Source: Rhizobacter sp. (GTDB taxonomy: Bacteria > Pseudomonadota > Gammaproteobacteria > Burkholderiales > Burkholderiaceae_C). From it: a stretch of 36,110 bases of DNA. A model generated the notes under the pieces. The model was not told the DNA's origin. It made no database searches and saw only the letters and a list, made by a program, of their open reading frames with translations. Positions 26,468-35,627 of this stretch are shown one piece after another. How positions within the stretch are numbered: the first letter of the stretch is position 1; each line of letters opens with the position of its first letter. Where the stretch lies: NCBI GenBank assembly GCA_021732645.1, contig JAKFUQ010000194.1, forward strand, positions 1 through 36,110. The letters run 5' to 3'. A program made the position numbers and the translations under genes.

Positions 26468-27769
26468 ATGCACTACGGCATTGTCGGCGGCGGCGTGCTC
26501 GGCCTGACGCTCGCGCTGCGGCTGGTGCAGGCCGGGCAGCGCGTGTCGCTGTTCGAGGCCGCACCGGCCTTCGGCGGGCTTGCCGAGGGCTGGCAGCTCG
26601 CAGACGTGTACTGGGACCGCTACTACCATGTCATCGCTGGCGGCGACGCGGCCCACCTGGCGCTGCTGGCCGAGCTGGGCCTGTCCGACCGCGTGCAGTG
26701 GCGGCGCACACGCACCAACTTCTTCGACGGCCAGATGCTGCGCCCGCTGAACCACGCCATCGACTACCTGCGGCTGCCGACGCTGGGACTGCTCGACAAA
26801 CTGCGTGTGGCGGCAACGATCATCCATGCGTCGCGCCTGACCGACTTGACGCCGCTCGAAGCGCAGACTGCGCAGGACTGGTTGACGCAGCTGTCGGGTG
26901 CGCGCGGCTGGGACGGCTTGTGGCGGCCCTTGTTGCGCGGCAAGCTCGGGCCCAATGCCGACGTGGCCTCGGCCGCCTACATCGCCAGCGTGATCCGGCG
27001 TTTTTACGGTGCGCGCGAAGGTGCGGCGAAGAAGGAGTGCTTCGGCTTCGTCGAAGGGGGCTCGACGCCGCTGGTCGCTGCGCTTGTCGAGCGGCTGTGC
27101 GCCGCTGGTGCCACGCTGCATGTCGGCAGCCCGGTGAGCAAGCTGTGGCCCTCGCCCGGGGGCGGCGTGTGCGTAGAGCATGCCGCTGGCCGAGCGCACT
27201 GTGACCGCGTGCTCGCGACCTGTCCCACGCCCTTGCTCGCCGCGCTCTGCCCCGACTTGCCAGCCGCCGAGGCCGAGCGTTTGCGGTCGCTGCGCTGGCA
27301 AGGCATTGTTTGTGCGTCGCTGCTGCTCGATCGGCCGCTGGGTGGTGCCTACATGAGCTACATCACCGACGACCGCGTGCCCTTCACCACCGTCATCGAG
27401 ATGTCGTCGCTCGCCGGCAGCGCGCGTTTCGGCGGGCGGCATCTGGCGTATCTGCCGCGCTACCTGCCGACTGATGCGGCGGACTTCGAGCGCAGTGATG
27501 AGGACCTGGCCGACGGCTTCATCACCGGCTTGCAGCGGATGTTTCCCGACCTGCGGCGCGAGCAGGTGCTGGCCTGGCGGATCGCCCGCGCACGCCATGT
27601 GCTGGCAGTGCCCGAGGTCGGCCACCGCGATCGGGTGCCTGCCATGGCGACCGGCGTCGACGGACTCTTCGTCGTCAACTCGTCGCAGATCGTCGATGCC
27701 GCGCTGTCGATCAACGACAGCGTGCGGCTGGCCGATGCCAGTGCGGCCCGCTTGCTCGCCTTGATTTGA
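26468..27769 (+). CDS. NAD(P)/FAD-dependent oxidoreductase (protoporphyrinogen-oxidase / amine-oxidase-like)
   Basis: Rossmann FAD motif MHYGIVGGGVLGLTLALRLVQAGQRVSLFEAAPAFGGLAEGW; C-terminal GVDGLFVVNSSQIVDAALSINDSVRLAD. Confidence 0.88.
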   Translation: MHYGIVGGGVLGLTLALRLVQAGQRVSLFEAAPAFGGLAEGWQLADVYWDRYYHVIAGGDAAHLALLAELGLSDRVQWRRTRTNFFDGQMLRPLNHAIDYLRLPTLGLLDKLRVAATIIHASRLTDLTPLEAQTAQDWLTQLSGARGWDGLWRPLLRGKLGPNADVASAAYIASVIRRFYGAREGAAKKECFGFVEGGSTPLVAALVERLCAAGATLHVGSPVSKLWPSPGGGVCVEHAAGRAHCDRVLATCPTPLLAALCPDLPAAEAERLRSLRWQGIVCASLLLDRPLGGAYMSYITDDRVPFTTVIEMSSLAGSARFGGRHLAYLPRYLPTDAADFERSDEDLADGFITGLQRMFPDLRREQVLAWRIARARHVLAVPEVGHRDRVPAMATGVDGLFVVNSSQIVDAALSINDSVRLADASAARLLALI

Positions 27770-27787
27770 CGCTTGGACACCCGCTCC

Positions 27788-28735
27788 ATGCCATCGGCCA
27801 CACTCTCGATCGACCTCGACGAACTGTGGGCCTATCGGCGCAGTTTCGGCCTGACCGAGGGCGGCTCGGCAGGTCACACGCTGCTGCCGTTGGCGCTGCC
27901 ACGATTCGCCGACTTCATGCAGCGCCACGGCGTGCGCGGCACCGCCTTCGTGGTCGGGCGCGATGCCGCAGCACACGCGCCGATGCTGCGCGAGCTGGCC
28001 AGCGTCGGCCATGAGCTGGCCAACCATTCCTACGCCCATGCCAGCGACATCGAGCGATGGCCCGCCGACGATCAGGCCGACGATCTGAGGCGCGCACACG
28101 ATGCCATCGCAGCGATCGGCGGCAACGCGCCGCGCGGCTTTCGGGCACCCTCGTTTCGCCTCTCGGCCTCTCTGCTGGGGGTGGTGCAGTCGCTCGGCTA
28201 CCGTTACGACGCCAGCAGTTTCCCAAGCAGCCTCGGCGCGCTGGCGCGACACTGGCAGGCACGGCGCGCACGCGGACTGGGCACACACCCGCAGTCGGCC
28301 GACGACGCTTTCGGCACGCTCCGCGCTTGGTGGAAGCCACTTCATCCCTACACCTGGGCGCTGCCCGGCGGGCCGCTCGTCGAAGTTCCGGTGACCACGC
28401 TGCCGGGTCTGCGGCTGCCCATGCACGGCACCTACTTGCAGCACCTGGCCGACCACTCGCCCGCCGCAGCGCGCGCGTACGCCGCTGGTGCGCTGGCGTT
28501 GTGTCGACACACGTCGACCGATGTGCACCTGTTGCTGCACGGCACCGATTTCGTCGGTGCCGACGATGCGCTCGATGGTGCGTTCCTGCCCGGTATGCGT
28601 CGGCCGTGGCGGGCCAAGGTGGCGCTGCTCGATGCGGTGGTCGAGCGACTGCGTGCTCACTTCGAGATCGCCACGATGGGGGACTACGTGGACCACCTCG
28701 GGGCCGACCTGCGCAGCACGAAGGTTCAACAGTGA
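27788..28735 (+). CDS. Polysaccharide deacetylase (NodB-type), apparently intact motifs
   Basis: ATLSIDLDELWAY..., HELANHSYAHASD (H-x3-H), GFRAPSFRLS, YRYDASSFPSSLG. ATG at 27788. Confidence 0.9.
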   Translation: MPSATLSIDLDELWAYRRSFGLTEGGSAGHTLLPLALPRFADFMQRHGVRGTAFVVGRDAAAHAPMLRELASVGHELANHSYAHASDIERWPADDQADDLRRAHDAIAAIGGNAPRGFRAPSFRLSASLLGVVQSLGYRYDASSFPSSLGALARHWQARRARGLGTHPQSADDAFGTLRAWWKPLHPYTWALPGGPLVEVPVTTLPGLRLPMHGTYLQHLADHSPAAARAYAAGALALCRHTSTDVHLLLHGTDFVGADDALDGAFLPGMRRPWRAKVALLDAVVERLRAHFEIATMGDYVDHLGADLRSTKVQQ

Positions 28736-30363
28736 GCGCGGCCGTGTCACCACGTTCTAGCGCCATGCCGCGCTGGCAGGTGGCCACTGTGCTGGCCGCG
28801 ATCGCCGCCTTTTATGCGCTCACGGCCGCAGGCAACCTGAGCGAGACCGACGACGCTTACCACTTCGCCTACCTGGTGCAGCACGCCGCGCTGCTCGATT
28901 TTTCCGACCCCCGCCTGCTCGGGTACCACCTGCTGGCGCGCGTCTTGTGGCGGCTCGGCGATTCGGCAGGCTTGGCACCGCCAGCGCTCGAATTGCTGCG
29001 TACGCTGTCAGTGGTCGGGGCCACCGCCTGCCTGTGGTTGGTGCAGCGCATTTTGCGCGAGCACCTGTCGGTGCCTGCGCGCCCGGCGTGGCTGGCGACA
29101 GCGTTGCTCGGCCTGAGCTACGGTTGCTGGCGCTACGCCGCCGAGGCCGATGTCTATCTGCCTGCGATGGCGCTGTGCACGGCGCTGCTGCTCGCGCTGT
29201 TGCGCTCATCGGTCAGCGCGGTGCGTGCTGCGGTGCTTGGCGCAGGCGCTGGCGCGGTGGTGCTTTTCTACCAGCCGACGGCGATTCCGCTGTTCATGGC
29301 CTTTCCGCTGCTGCTGTGGCAGCGTGGCGGCTGGCGCGTCGCGCTGGGGTACGCAAGCGTCGGCGGCGTGGTGGCGGCTGCGGGCTATCTGGCTGCCTTC
29401 GGGGTCTATTGGGCCGAGCCCCTGTCGATGGATGCGCTGCGCCAGTTCATGGCGCAGCGCTCCGAGGAATTCATGGTGCCTGCGCTGTCGCTGTGGGCTG
29501 TGAAAATGTCGCTGTTGCGCTCGGTGGCCGCGCTCGGGCACGACATCACCGCCGCCAACTGGGTATTCGGCCTGCCGGGTGCCGAGGGGGTGGTGCAGCG
29601 GCTGTTTTCGAGCAACACGATCGAACAGGAATTGTTTCAGGCGCGGCAGGCCGGGGCGCTGCCTTATGTCGGCCTGCTCACCTTGCCGCTGGTGATCGCC
29701 GCCGCCGCGCGTGTGTTGTGGCTGGCCTGTCCCTGGCGTGTGCGCTGGCGTCTGAGGGGGCCGCTGCCTGCGATTTGGCTCTGGGGCACCCTCACGGCAC
29801 TCATCATCGGCCGACTCAATCCGGCGGGCACCGAAGCGTGGATCGTTTTCTTGCTGCCACTGACCCTGTTGTTCGGCGCACTCGTCGCGGCTCCAGCCTG
29901 GGCGCGCGGGGGCGGCCAAGCGCTGGGCTTGCTGGTGGCCGCACTGGCGGTGCACAACGCCCTCGGCGGCATGGCGTTGGTGGCCAGCGAGCGCAGCGAT
30001 CTCAACGCGGTTCGCGGCGCGTGGGTGATGCAGCATGCCCAGGCGAACGATCTGGTGCTGGTGGCGGACGGCACCGACCTCGCCGAGAGCCTGCGCTACC
30101 GCAGTCCGGCACAGGTGCTGATGATCGACGGCTTCGCCTTTCCTGCGGTCGCTCAAGCGCTGGGTGGCGACATGGAGGCCGAGGTGCATTCGCGTGGCCG
30201 TGGGTTCATGGGCGTGGCGGTGCACCTCGCGGCGCGTGACACCGTGGCGCGGGGCGGCCGCGTGATCGCCATCCAACCCTCGCCGCTGACCGAGCCCGTC
30301 GGGCGCGAGCTGCACCGCTCAGCCGATGGTGCAAGCACGCGGCTGATGGGAGGGCCATCGTGA
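28732..30363 (+). CDS. Polytopic membrane protein, GT-C/ArnT-PMT-like candidate
   Basis: GTG start overlapping the previous stop (GTGA). Many TM helices; N-terminal acidic loop motif NLSETDDAYHFAYLVQHAALLDFSDPRLLGYHLLARVLWRL; TEAWIVFLLPLTLLFGALVAA. Confidence 0.75.
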   Translation: MSAAVSPRSSAMPRWQVATVLAAIAAFYALTAAGNLSETDDAYHFAYLVQHAALLDFSDPRLLGYHLLARVLWRLGDSAGLAPPALELLRTLSVVGATACLWLVQRILREHLSVPARPAWLATALLGLSYGCWRYAAEADVYLPAMALCTALLLALLRSSVSAVRAAVLGAGAGAVVLFYQPTAIPLFMAFPLLLWQRGGWRVALGYASVGGVVAAAGYLAAFGVYWAEPLSMDALRQFMAQRSEEFMVPALSLWAVKMSLLRSVAALGHDITAANWVFGLPGAEGVVQRLFSSNTIEQELFQARQAGALPYVGLLTLPLVIAAAARVLWLACPWRVRWRLRGPLPAIWLWGTLTALIIGRLNPAGTEAWIVFLLPLTLLFGALVAAPAWARGGGQALGLLVAALAVHNALGGMALVASERSDLNAVRGAWVMQHAQANDLVLVADGTDLAESLRYRSPAQVLMIDGFAFPAVAQALGGDMEAEVHSRGRGFMGVAVHLAARDTVARGGRVIAIQPSPLTEPVGRELHRSADGASTRLMGGPS

Positions 30364-31526
30364 AACGCAAGCTCCTGCTCGTCATCGGCACCCGCCCCGA
30401 GGCCGTGAAGATGGCGCCGCTGGTGCACGCGCTGCAACGCGAGCCCTGGGCCGAGTGCCGCGTGCTCGTGACGGCGCAGCACCGTGCGCTGCTCGACCCG
30501 ATGCTCGACTTCTTCGGCATCACCGCACACCTCGACCTGGATTTGATGAGGCCTGGGCAGAGCCTGGCCGACCTCAGCGCACGCGCCATCGCCGCGCTCG
30601 ATCCGGTGCTGGCCGCTGAGCAGCCTGACCTCGTCATCGCCCAGGGCGACACCACCACCGTGCTCGCCGCGGCGCTGTGTGCGTTCTGGCGACGCGTGCC
30701 GTTTGCCCACCTCGAGGCCGGCCTGCGCAGCCACGACCTGTCGCAGCCCTTTCCCGAAGAAGCCAACCGCATCATGGCCGACCGGTTGGCTGTGCTGCAC
30801 TTTGCGCCCAGCGAGATGGCCCGGCAGAACCTGCTGCGCGAAGGGCTGCCGGAAGGCAGCATTCATGTGGTGGGCAACACCGTGGTCGACGCCTTGTTGT
30901 GGGCCGCGCCACGCGTGAACCCGGCCGAATTCGCGCCGCCGCCAGGCCGCCACCTGGTGCTGGTGACGGCGCACCGGCGCGAAAGCTTCGGCGCGCCCCT
31001 CGAGCGCATCTGCGATGCCTTGAGCCAGCTTGCCCGACGCGACGACGTGCATTTGCTGTACCCGCTGCACCCGAATCCAGAAGTGCAAGCGGTGGCGCAG
31101 CACCGCCTGGGCGGGCTGCCCCACTGCCAACTCGTCGCACCGCTGACCTACCCGCAGATGCTGGCGGCGATGCAGGCCAGCCGCTTCATCCTCACCGACT
31201 CGGGCGGTGTGCAGGAGGAAGCGCCTAGCCTGCAGCGGCCGGTGCTGGTGGTGCGCGAACGCACCGAGCGGCCTGAGCTGCTGGCCAGCGGCCACGCGCG
31301 ACTGGTCGGCACCGAGGCCTCGGCCATCGTCGCGGCAGCGGCGCATCTGCTGGACAGCGACGACGCCTGCCGCGCGATGACTGCCGCACCGAACCCTTAC
31401 GGCAACGGGCAGGCTGCCGCTGCCGTCACGCAGGTGCTGCGCGAACGATGGGCCAGCGACGCCAGCGGCCAACTCCAGTGGCAGGTTGCAGATGGCCTCG
31501 GCGCGATTACAGCCCAGGCCACTTGA
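30360..31526 (+). CDS. wecB: Non-hydrolysing UDP-N-acetylglucosamine 2-epimerase
   Basis: KLLLVIGTRPEAVKMAPLVHAL...LVTAQHRALLDPMLDFFGI...VIAQGDTTTVLAAALCAFWRRVPFAHLEAGLRSHDLSQPFPEEANRIMADRLA...TDSGGVQEEAPSL...RERTERPE. GTG start overlaps upstream stop. Confidence 0.95.
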   Translation: MKRKLLLVIGTRPEAVKMAPLVHALQREPWAECRVLVTAQHRALLDPMLDFFGITAHLDLDLMRPGQSLADLSARAIAALDPVLAAEQPDLVIAQGDTTTVLAAALCAFWRRVPFAHLEAGLRSHDLSQPFPEEANRIMADRLAVLHFAPSEMARQNLLREGLPEGSIHVVGNTVVDALLWAAPRVNPAEFAPPPGRHLVLVTAHRRESFGAPLERICDALSQLARRDDVHLLYPLHPNPEVQAVAQHRLGGLPHCQLVAPLTYPQMLAAMQASRFILTDSGGVQEEAPSLQRPVLVVRERTERPELLASGHARLVGTEASAIVAAAAHLLDSDDACRAMTAAPNPYGNGQAAAAVTQVLRERWASDASGQLQWQVADGLGAITAQAT

Positions 31527-32217
31527 AGAGGCGGCTGTCGACGGCGACCTCCAGCAGCGCCGACCAGCCACGCAGCACCGGGCCACGCAGTCCGATCAGC
31601 AATCTGTTGCCATCGACGGTCAAGCCCTCGATGTCGAAGCCGTTGTCCTTGCCCGGGATCGTCAGGTAAGCACCGAAATGCGCGTCATCGGCGAGCAGGT
31701 CGGTCAGCAAGTTGGACGCGGCATCGCCCTTCAAGCGCATGGCACTGCGACCGTCCAGCGCCTCGCGCACCAGATGCGGCGCGCTGCCCGCGTCGTGCTG
31801 AATCGGCACTCGGGCCAGCACACGACGGTTGCTGTCGAGCGACAACTTGGAGAGCCGCTTCGCGTTGTCGGCGTGCGCGCGGTCGTCCTTGGCATTCTGG
31901 CGCTTGAGGCGGTGCGAGCCGACCACCCACAGGTAACCGTCGGCGACCGTCAGGCCCTGCAGATCGGCCTCGTCGTCGGCCGCGCCGGGCAAATCCAGCA
32001 ACTCGGCGAGCGGAAAAGATGGCACCTTGCCAAAGCGCAGCGACTCGCTGCCGAGCGGGTCGAGCCGGCGGAGCCGGTCGATGCCGCAGGCTTCGTCACC
32101 AGCAACCCAGAGCCAATCGCCGGAGAACGCGGCACCCGACAGGTGGACCCGCACCAGCGCCTGCGGCGTGAACTCCAGCCGCACGGCGTTGACGACGGGG
32201 GGTGGGCGTGGTCGCAA
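31507..32217 (-). pseudogene. DUF3616-family protein, 3'-truncated and possibly frameshifted near the 5' end
   Basis: VNAVRLEFTPQALVRVHLSGAAFSGDWLWVAGDEACGIDRLRRL...GLTVADGYLWVVGSHRLKRQ...DNGFDIEGLTVDGNRLLIGLRGPVLRGWSALLEV then stop. Family members normally continue further, and the 3' end overlaps wecB. Confidence 0.6.
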
Positions 32218-32452
32218 TGTTGTCGGGCATGGCGGCGTGCTCCGTGGGCGGTTTGGAGTGACTGAATATAGGCTTCATGAACGCTCAGACTGAAAGCGGC
32301 AGATAACGGCCTGACTCCGCTGGGCAGGTCGCATGAACGCTGACGAGTAGGTTTTTCGTGGGCAAGGTCACAGGTTTACCCGTGCCCGTACGACGGTTGC
32401 CACGCACCAAAATTGCGCGCACCGTGTGGGTAGGCCGCGACGGTGTCCGGGC

Positions 32453-32477
32453 AGCAACGCCCGGCTTTGCCGGGTGC
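32453..32477 (+). other. Stem-loop CCCGGC-TTT-GCCGGG (with AGCA/TGCT flanks) in the leader of the DUF1097 gene
   Basis: Perfect 6-bp stem at 32460-32474, extendable across a 3-nt bulge; about 47 nt upstream of the start codon. Confidence 0.45.
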
Positions 32478-32523
32478 TCCGTGTGTTGTGGGGCACATCA
32501 TCAATTCCTCGAGGAGAAATTAC

Positions 32524-33012
32524 ATGCCCGTGCTCATTGCTCTGACGATTTCCGTCAGCTTGCTCGCCGTGTTGGCGACCTGGTTGTTCCTGGTGCCGCT
32601 GGCGGCACTCGGCGTGCAGGTCTGGCAGGCCTTCATCGCGTGGGGCAGTCACTACCACTGTGGTGGCAAGACGGCAGGCACACGCAATACCATCGTGTGC
32701 ATGTCGTTCGGTGCCGTGGTGGGCGCGCTGGCGGTGGTGCTGGCCGGTCAGCTCGGCGGCCTCGGCAACTGGGCCGCGCCGGTGGCTGTGGGGGTTGGCG
32801 CAGTGGTGATCGTGCTGGCTGCCCACCTGAGTTTTCTGGCCACCATTCCCGTGTGCTTCTACGGCTTTGCCAGCGTGGCGGGCCTGATCTTGCTCAAGGG
32901 CGTGGCACCGTTCGACGCCATCGTGCCGACCATTGCCTCGGTGGCGATCGGTGCGGCCTTTGGCTGGGTGTCAGAAGCGCTTGCGGGCAAGATGACCAAG
33001 CCGGCAGCCTGA
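32524..33012 (+). CDS. DUF1097-family membrane protein
   Basis: MPVLIALTISVSLLAVLATWLFLVPLAALGVQVWQAFIAWGSHYHCGGKTAGTRNTIVCMSFGAVVGAL; good RBS (gaggag). Confidence 0.8.
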   Translation: MPVLIALTISVSLLAVLATWLFLVPLAALGVQVWQAFIAWGSHYHCGGKTAGTRNTIVCMSFGAVVGALAVVLAGQLGGLGNWAAPVAVGVGAVVIVLAAHLSFLATIPVCFYGFASVAGLILLKGVAPFDAIVPTIASVAIGAAFGWVSEALAGKMTKPAA

Positions 33013-33021
33013 TCAATGCGT

Positions 33022-33057
33022 CAACGTCAGTCGGGCCTGCGGAGCCCGCTGACGTTG
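33022..33057 (+). terminator. Long hairpin CAACGTCAG-t-CGGGC-ctgcgga-GCCCG-CTGACGTTG
   Basis: 14-bp stem with one bulged t, 10 nt after the DUF1097 stop; no clear T-tract. Confidence 0.6.
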
Positions 33058-33124
33058 CCCATTCAGCCGACAGCGACCCTGCGGTGCTGCTTAGAATTTG
33101 CATCTACGCAAAGGAGCATCACAG

Positions 33125-33835
33125 ATGGGTGCGCAGTGGAAAGCCAAGCACAAGGACCTCGCCGCCAACGCGCGGGGGCAGTTGTTCGGCAAGCTGGCGA
33201 AAGACATCATGATTGCCGCACGCCACGGCCCCGATCCCGCGGCGAATTCGCGCTTGCGGCTGGTCGTCGAGCAAGCGCGCAAGGTGTCGATGCCGAAAGA
33301 AACGCTGGAGCGGGCGATCAAGAAGGGCGCCGGACTGACCGGAGAGGCGGTGCATTTTGAACATGCGCTGTACGAGGGCTTTGCACCGCACCATGTGCCG
33401 GTGATGGTTGAATGCCTGACCGATAACCTGAACCGCGCCGCCTCTGAGATGCGCGTGCTGTTTCGCAAGGGACAGCTCGGCGCTTCAGGCGCGGTGGCCT
33501 GGGACTTCGACCACCTGGGCATGATCGAGGCCGAGCCCGCCGCAGCCGGTGCCGACCCGGAGCTGGCCGCCATCGAGGCCGGTGCGCAGGACTTCGAAGC
33601 GGTTGACGACGGCGTCACGCTGTTCCTCACCGACCCGACCGATCTCGATGTGGTCAGCCGCGCATTGCCGGCGCAAGGTTTCACCGTGCTCTCGGCCAGG
33701 CTGGGCTACAAACCGAAGAATCCTGTCGCGTCCGTCAGCCTCAGCGCTGAACAGTTGGCGGAGGTAGAAACCTTTCTGGCCGCGCTGGATGGCAACGAAG
33801 ACGTGCAGCATGTCTACGCCGGCCTGCAGGGCTGA
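33125..33835 (+). CDS. YebC/PmpR-family protein
   Basis: [70 protein letters not shown], characteristic of the YebC family. Confidence 0.95.
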   Translation: MGAQWKAKHKDLAANARGQLFGKLAKDIMIAARHGPDPAANSRLRLVVEQARKVSMPKETLERAIKKGAGLTGEAVHFEHALYEGFAPHHVPVMVECLTDNLNRAASEMRVLFRKGQLGASGAVAWDFDHLGMIEAEPAAAGADPELAAIEAGAQDFEAVDDGVTLFLTDPTDLDVVSRALPAQGFTVLSARLGYKPKNPVASVSLSAEQLAEVETFLAALDGNEDVQHVYAGLQG

Positions 33836-33855
33836 CCTCACACCAACGCACCGCC

Positions 33856-34104
33856 ATGAACGACACCCTCACCAAGCCCCCATTGCCCGACCACTTGGCC
33901 ATCGACGCCCGCAGCCCGCACCATGTGGCGGCGGTGTTTCAACACGACATTGGCATTCGCTTCAACGGCAATGAACGCACCGACGTCGAGGAGTACTGCA
34001 TCAGCGAGGGGTGGATACGGGTGCCGGCCGGCAAAGCGGTGGACCGCAAGGGCCAGCCGCTGTTGATCAAGCTCAAAGGCCGTGTCGAGGTGTACTACCG
34101 CTGA
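33856..34104 (+). CDS. DUF3297-family protein
   Basis: LPDHLAIDARSPHHVAAVFQHDIGIRFNGNERTDVEEYCISEGWIRVPAGKAVDRKGQPLLIKLKGRVEVYYR. Confidence 0.88.
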   Translation: MNDTLTKPPLPDHLAIDARSPHHVAAVFQHDIGIRFNGNERTDVEEYCISEGWIRVPAGKAVDRKGQPLLIKLKGRVEVYYR

Positions 34105-34145
34105 ACCTGCTCAGCGGCAGTGGCCCGGCAAAAGAGGCGTCAGGC

Positions 34146-35372
34146 TTATTTTTTGTGGCGTCGATCCGCCAGGCTTTTCTGAATCGCAATGATCTGTGCC
34201 GTGGCACTTTGCACCTGGTGGGCCAGCACGCGCATCTCGTCGGCCACGACGGCGAAACCGCGGCCAGCCGTGCCGGCGCGGGCGGCCTCCACCGACGCGT
34301 TCAGCGCCAGCAGGTTGGTTTGGTGCGCCACTTTCTGGATCGAGCCCACGATGTCGCCGATCGTCTTCAGGCTGTTGTCCATGAAGATGTTGCTCTCGAT
34401 CTGATTGCGCTGGTTCTCTTCCTCGTGCTTCTGCAGTGAAATGTCGGCCAGCGCACCGACCACGCGCAGCGGCGTGCCATCGGCGGCACGCTTGGTCTGC
34501 CCACGGGCGCGGAACCAGCGGTACGTGCCGTCCTTGCAGCGCAGGCGGTATTCGACATCGTAGGGCGTGCGCCCCGTGCGGTCGGTGAGGTGGGCGGTGA
34601 AGGCGCCCACGACGCGTTCCAGGTCATCCGGGTGCAGCTTCGAGGCCCAGCTGTCCAGCACATCGGGGAATTCGGCCTCGGTCTCGTAGCCCAGCAGGCG
34701 GCGAAACTGTTGCGACCACCAGAACGCATTCTTCGGGTTCACCGGATCGCCGGCCACCACCTCCATGTCCCACAGACCTTCTTGCAGCATTTCGCGGCCG
34801 AGGTCGAAGCGGATCATCATGGTGTTGAGCATCTGGTCGTCTTGAACCGCGACGGTGATGTCGGTCAGCGATCCCGCCACACGCAGCGGTGAGCCGTCCG
34901 CCGTGCGGATGGTTTCGCCGCGGGCGCGGAACCAGCGGTAGCTGCGGTCGCGCATGGCCAGGCGGTACTTCACGTCGTAAGGCGTGCGCCCGCTGCGGTC
35001 GGCCAGGTGCTTGCCAAATGCGGTCAGCGTGCGCTCCTTGTCGTCGGGGTGCAGTCGGCTCGACCAGCTCGACAAGACGTTCGGGAAGTCCCGCTCGTTG
35101 CTGAATCCCAGCATCCGGCGGAACTGATCCGACCACCAGAACGGGTTGTCGGGGTTGGACGGATCGTCGGGGTTGATCTCCATGTCCCACAGGCCGTCGG
35201 AGGTGGCCATGCGCACCAGGTCAAAGCGGGTCTGCAGCGACGCGACCTGCTCGCCCAGCTCGGCCAGTTGCTGGGCCATGTCCTGCTCGCGCTCGCGTGC
35301 CTCGTTGAGTTGCGCCAGGGCCAGGTCTTGCTCAGCTGACGAGCCGAAAATTCGCTTCAGGACCGCGCTCAT
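34146..35372 (-). CDS. Soluble PAS-PAS-MCP signalling protein
   Basis: Two similar PAS domains ([31 protein letters not shown]... and [31 protein letters not shown]...) followed by [49 protein letters not shown]. Start [12 protein letters not shown] at 35372. Confidence 0.9.
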   Translation of the reverse strand: MSAVLKRIFGSSAEQDLALAQLNEAREREQDMAQQLAELGEQVASLQTRFDLVRMATSDGLWDMEINPDDPSNPDNPFWWSDQFRRMLGFSNERDFPNVLSSWSSRLHPDDKERTLTAFGKHLADRSGRTPYDVKYRLAMRDRSYRWFRARGETIRTADGSPLRVAGSLTDITVAVQDDQMLNTMMIRFDLGREMLQEGLWDMEVVAGDPVNPKNAFWWSQQFRRLLGYETEAEFPDVLDSWASKLHPDDLERVVGAFTAHLTDRTGRTPYDVEYRLRCKDGTYRWFRARGQTKRAADGTPLRVVGALADISLQKHEEENQRNQIESNIFMDNSLKTIGDIVGSIQKVAHQTNLLALNASVEAARAGTAGRGFAVVADEMRVLAHQVQSATAQIIAIQKSLADRRHKK

Positions 35373-35627
35373 GCTTGTGTCTCCATCATGGAATGGGGCG
35401 TGCGACGAGGTGCTGGTTGACGACCAGCTTGCATCGCAGGCCCAGGGGCAAACGGTGGAATGGGTTTTGATGGTGGGTCTTCGGCAGTCGCGGCGGCTGA
35501 CTTGAGCCCGGAACAACCCCCATCGAAAAAGCCATGGCTTGGCCTTTTCGCCGCCGTTGCAATGTGCGACAGTGCAAGACTGTTCGCGGTCGTTCGACCT
35601 CAAGCTTTCATTCGCAGGAGTAGCAAG

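Noticed and set aside
28057-28731. N-terminal extension of the membrane-protein ORF (start 28057)
   Set aside because: Overlaps the deacetylase gene in another frame and is R/A/G-rich; the GTG at 28732 with a 4-bp overlap is much more plausible.
26372-28753. 793-aa minus-strand ORF antisense to the FAD oxidoreductase and deacetylase genes
   Set aside because: Composition (R/Q/G/H-rich, no recognisable motifs) is typical of GC-driven shadow ORFs. Plus-strand genes here have clear family signatures.
30153-31586. 477-aa minus-strand ORF antisense to wecB
   Set aside because: wecB on the plus strand is unambiguous; antisense translation is low-complexity.
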